A DNA stretch of 5,378 nucleotides from Dechloromonas sp. (GTDB lineage: Bacteria > Pseudomonadota > Gammaproteobacteria > Burkholderiales > Rhodocyclaceae), in the NCBI GenBank assembly GCA_013693915.1, contig CP059264.1, positions 838,679 through 844,056 on the forward strand, written 5' to 3'. How positions within the stretch are numbered: position 1 is the first letter of the stretch; each line of letters starts with the position of its first letter. This document shows positions 4,978-5,378 of the stretch, in pieces. A program made the position numbers and the translations under genes. Below the pieces are notes generated by a model. That model saw nothing but the letters and a program-made list of their open reading frames with translations. It was not told the DNA's origin and made no database searches.

Positions 4978-5378
4978 ATGGCACTTCGCATTGGCATTAA
5001 TGGTTTTGGACGCATCGGCCGCATGGTTTTCCGCGCTGTCGCAAAGGAAGCCGAATTCTCGGGAATCGAAGTCGTCGGCATCAATGACCTTCTCGATCCG
5101 GACTACCTTGCCTACATGCTCAAGTTCGACTCGGTGCACGGCAATTTCCCCGGCGAGATTGGTGTCGACGGTGGAAACTTGGTGGTCAACGGCCGCAAGA
5201 TCCGGCTCAGTGCGGTCAAGGATCCGGCCGAGCTGAAGTGGAATGAAGTCGGCGCCGATGTCGTCATCGACTGCACCGGTCTGTTCCTGACAACCGAGAG
5301 CTGCGAAAAGCACCTGGCGGCCGGAGCCCGCAAGGTCGTCCAGTCGGCACCCTCCAAGGACAGCACGCCGATGTTCGT
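4978..5378 (+). CDS. gap: Glyceraldehyde-3-phosphate dehydrogenase, type I, GapA-like, N-terminal part
   Basis: The window holds 133 codons plus two bases; the gene continues off the right edge, so the catalytic Cys is not visible. The N-terminus [20 protein letters not shown] is the Rossmann dinucleotide-binding signature. IND at 35-37 places an Asp where NAD-preferring enzymes bind the adenosine ribose, so NAD use is likely. DCTGLF at 98-103 and SAPSKD at 123-128 are also family signatures. Wording such as [17 protein letters not shown] and SKDSTPMF resembles the E. coli GapA group rather than the GapB-like CbbG of Cupriavidus; this is a judgement from memory. In the CBB cycle it reduces 1,3-bisphosphoglycerate, and in glycolysis it runs in reverse. 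ATG 4978 is chosen because GGAG (4968-4971) lies 6 nt upstream; in-frame ATGs at 4966 and 4972 lack a ribosome site. An own promoter is likely. Confidence 0.96.
   Translation, partial: MALRIGINGFGRIGRMVFRAVAKEAEFSGIEVVGINDLLDPDYLAYMLKFDSVHGNFPGEIGVDGGNLVVNGRKIRLSAVKDPAELKWNEVGADVVIDCTGLFLTTESCEKHLAAGARKVVQSAPSKDSTPMF

Noticed and set aside
4668..5000. A 110-codon open frame between prk and gap, overlapping the gap start
   Set aside because: It has no ribosome site, an Ala/Arg-rich composition from GC-rich sequence, runs through the promoter-like and tandem-repeat region, and resembles no family I know. It is kept only as part of the intergenic note.
3813..5084. A 423-codon open frame on the minus strand opposite prk, the intergenic region and gap
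   Set aside because: It overlaps two certain genes on the other strand and shows only antisense-type composition. No family resemblance is seen, including in the part that crosses the intergenic region.

Overview
The window carries a Calvin-Benson-Bassham (CBB, carbon fixation) gene cluster from a GC-rich proteobacterium that can probably grow autotrophically. The form II RuBisCO, the CbbQ and CbbY types, the short class I phosphoribulokinase and the GapA-like GAPDH together suggest a betaproteobacterium, perhaps near Rhodocyclales or Thiobacillus. That placement is an inference from remembered protein families, with no database search behind it.

Left arm, minus strand, in order of transcription: cbbY (2487-1702, xylulose-1,5-bisphosphate phosphatase), cbbM (1588-209, form II RuBisCO) and the first 47 codons of cbbQ (141 to the window edge, AAA+ RuBisCO activase). 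The 113-bp gap between cbbY and cbbM is AT-rich and holds a candidate promoter and operator for cbbM. The 66-67 bp gap between cbbM and cbbQ holds a small terminator-like hairpin that could lower expression of cbbQ relative to cbbM.

Centre: 2488-2668 is a divergent regulatory region between cbbY (minus) and fbp (plus).

Right arm, plus strand: fbp/cbbF (2669-3729, fructose-1,6-bisphosphatase, broken by an apparent one-base deletion near 3468-3471), prk/cbbP (3777-4649, phosphoribulokinase), a 328-bp stretch with no recognisable gene but several inverted and tandem repeats, then gap (4978 to the right edge, glyceraldehyde-3-phosphate dehydrogenase, N-terminal 133 codons). No transketolase gene lies between prk and gap, where many cbb operons have one.

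The genes fit one pathway. PRK makes ribulose-1,5-bisphosphate, CbbM carboxylates it, GAPDH reduces the product and FBPase drives regeneration. CbbY removes a RuBisCO inhibitor, and CbbQ (with CbbO, expected just outside the window) reactivates blocked RuBisCO. The most notable non-coding signal is a composite element, TTAA-N7-TTAA-N6-TTGACT, found with identical spacing upstream of cbbM (minus strand) and of fbp (plus strand). It fits the T-N11-A rule for LysR-type regulators and suggests co-regulation of the two arms by a CbbR-like protein. No cbbR gene is in the window. I found no tRNA, rRNA, CRISPR array, insertion sequence or clearly new system.
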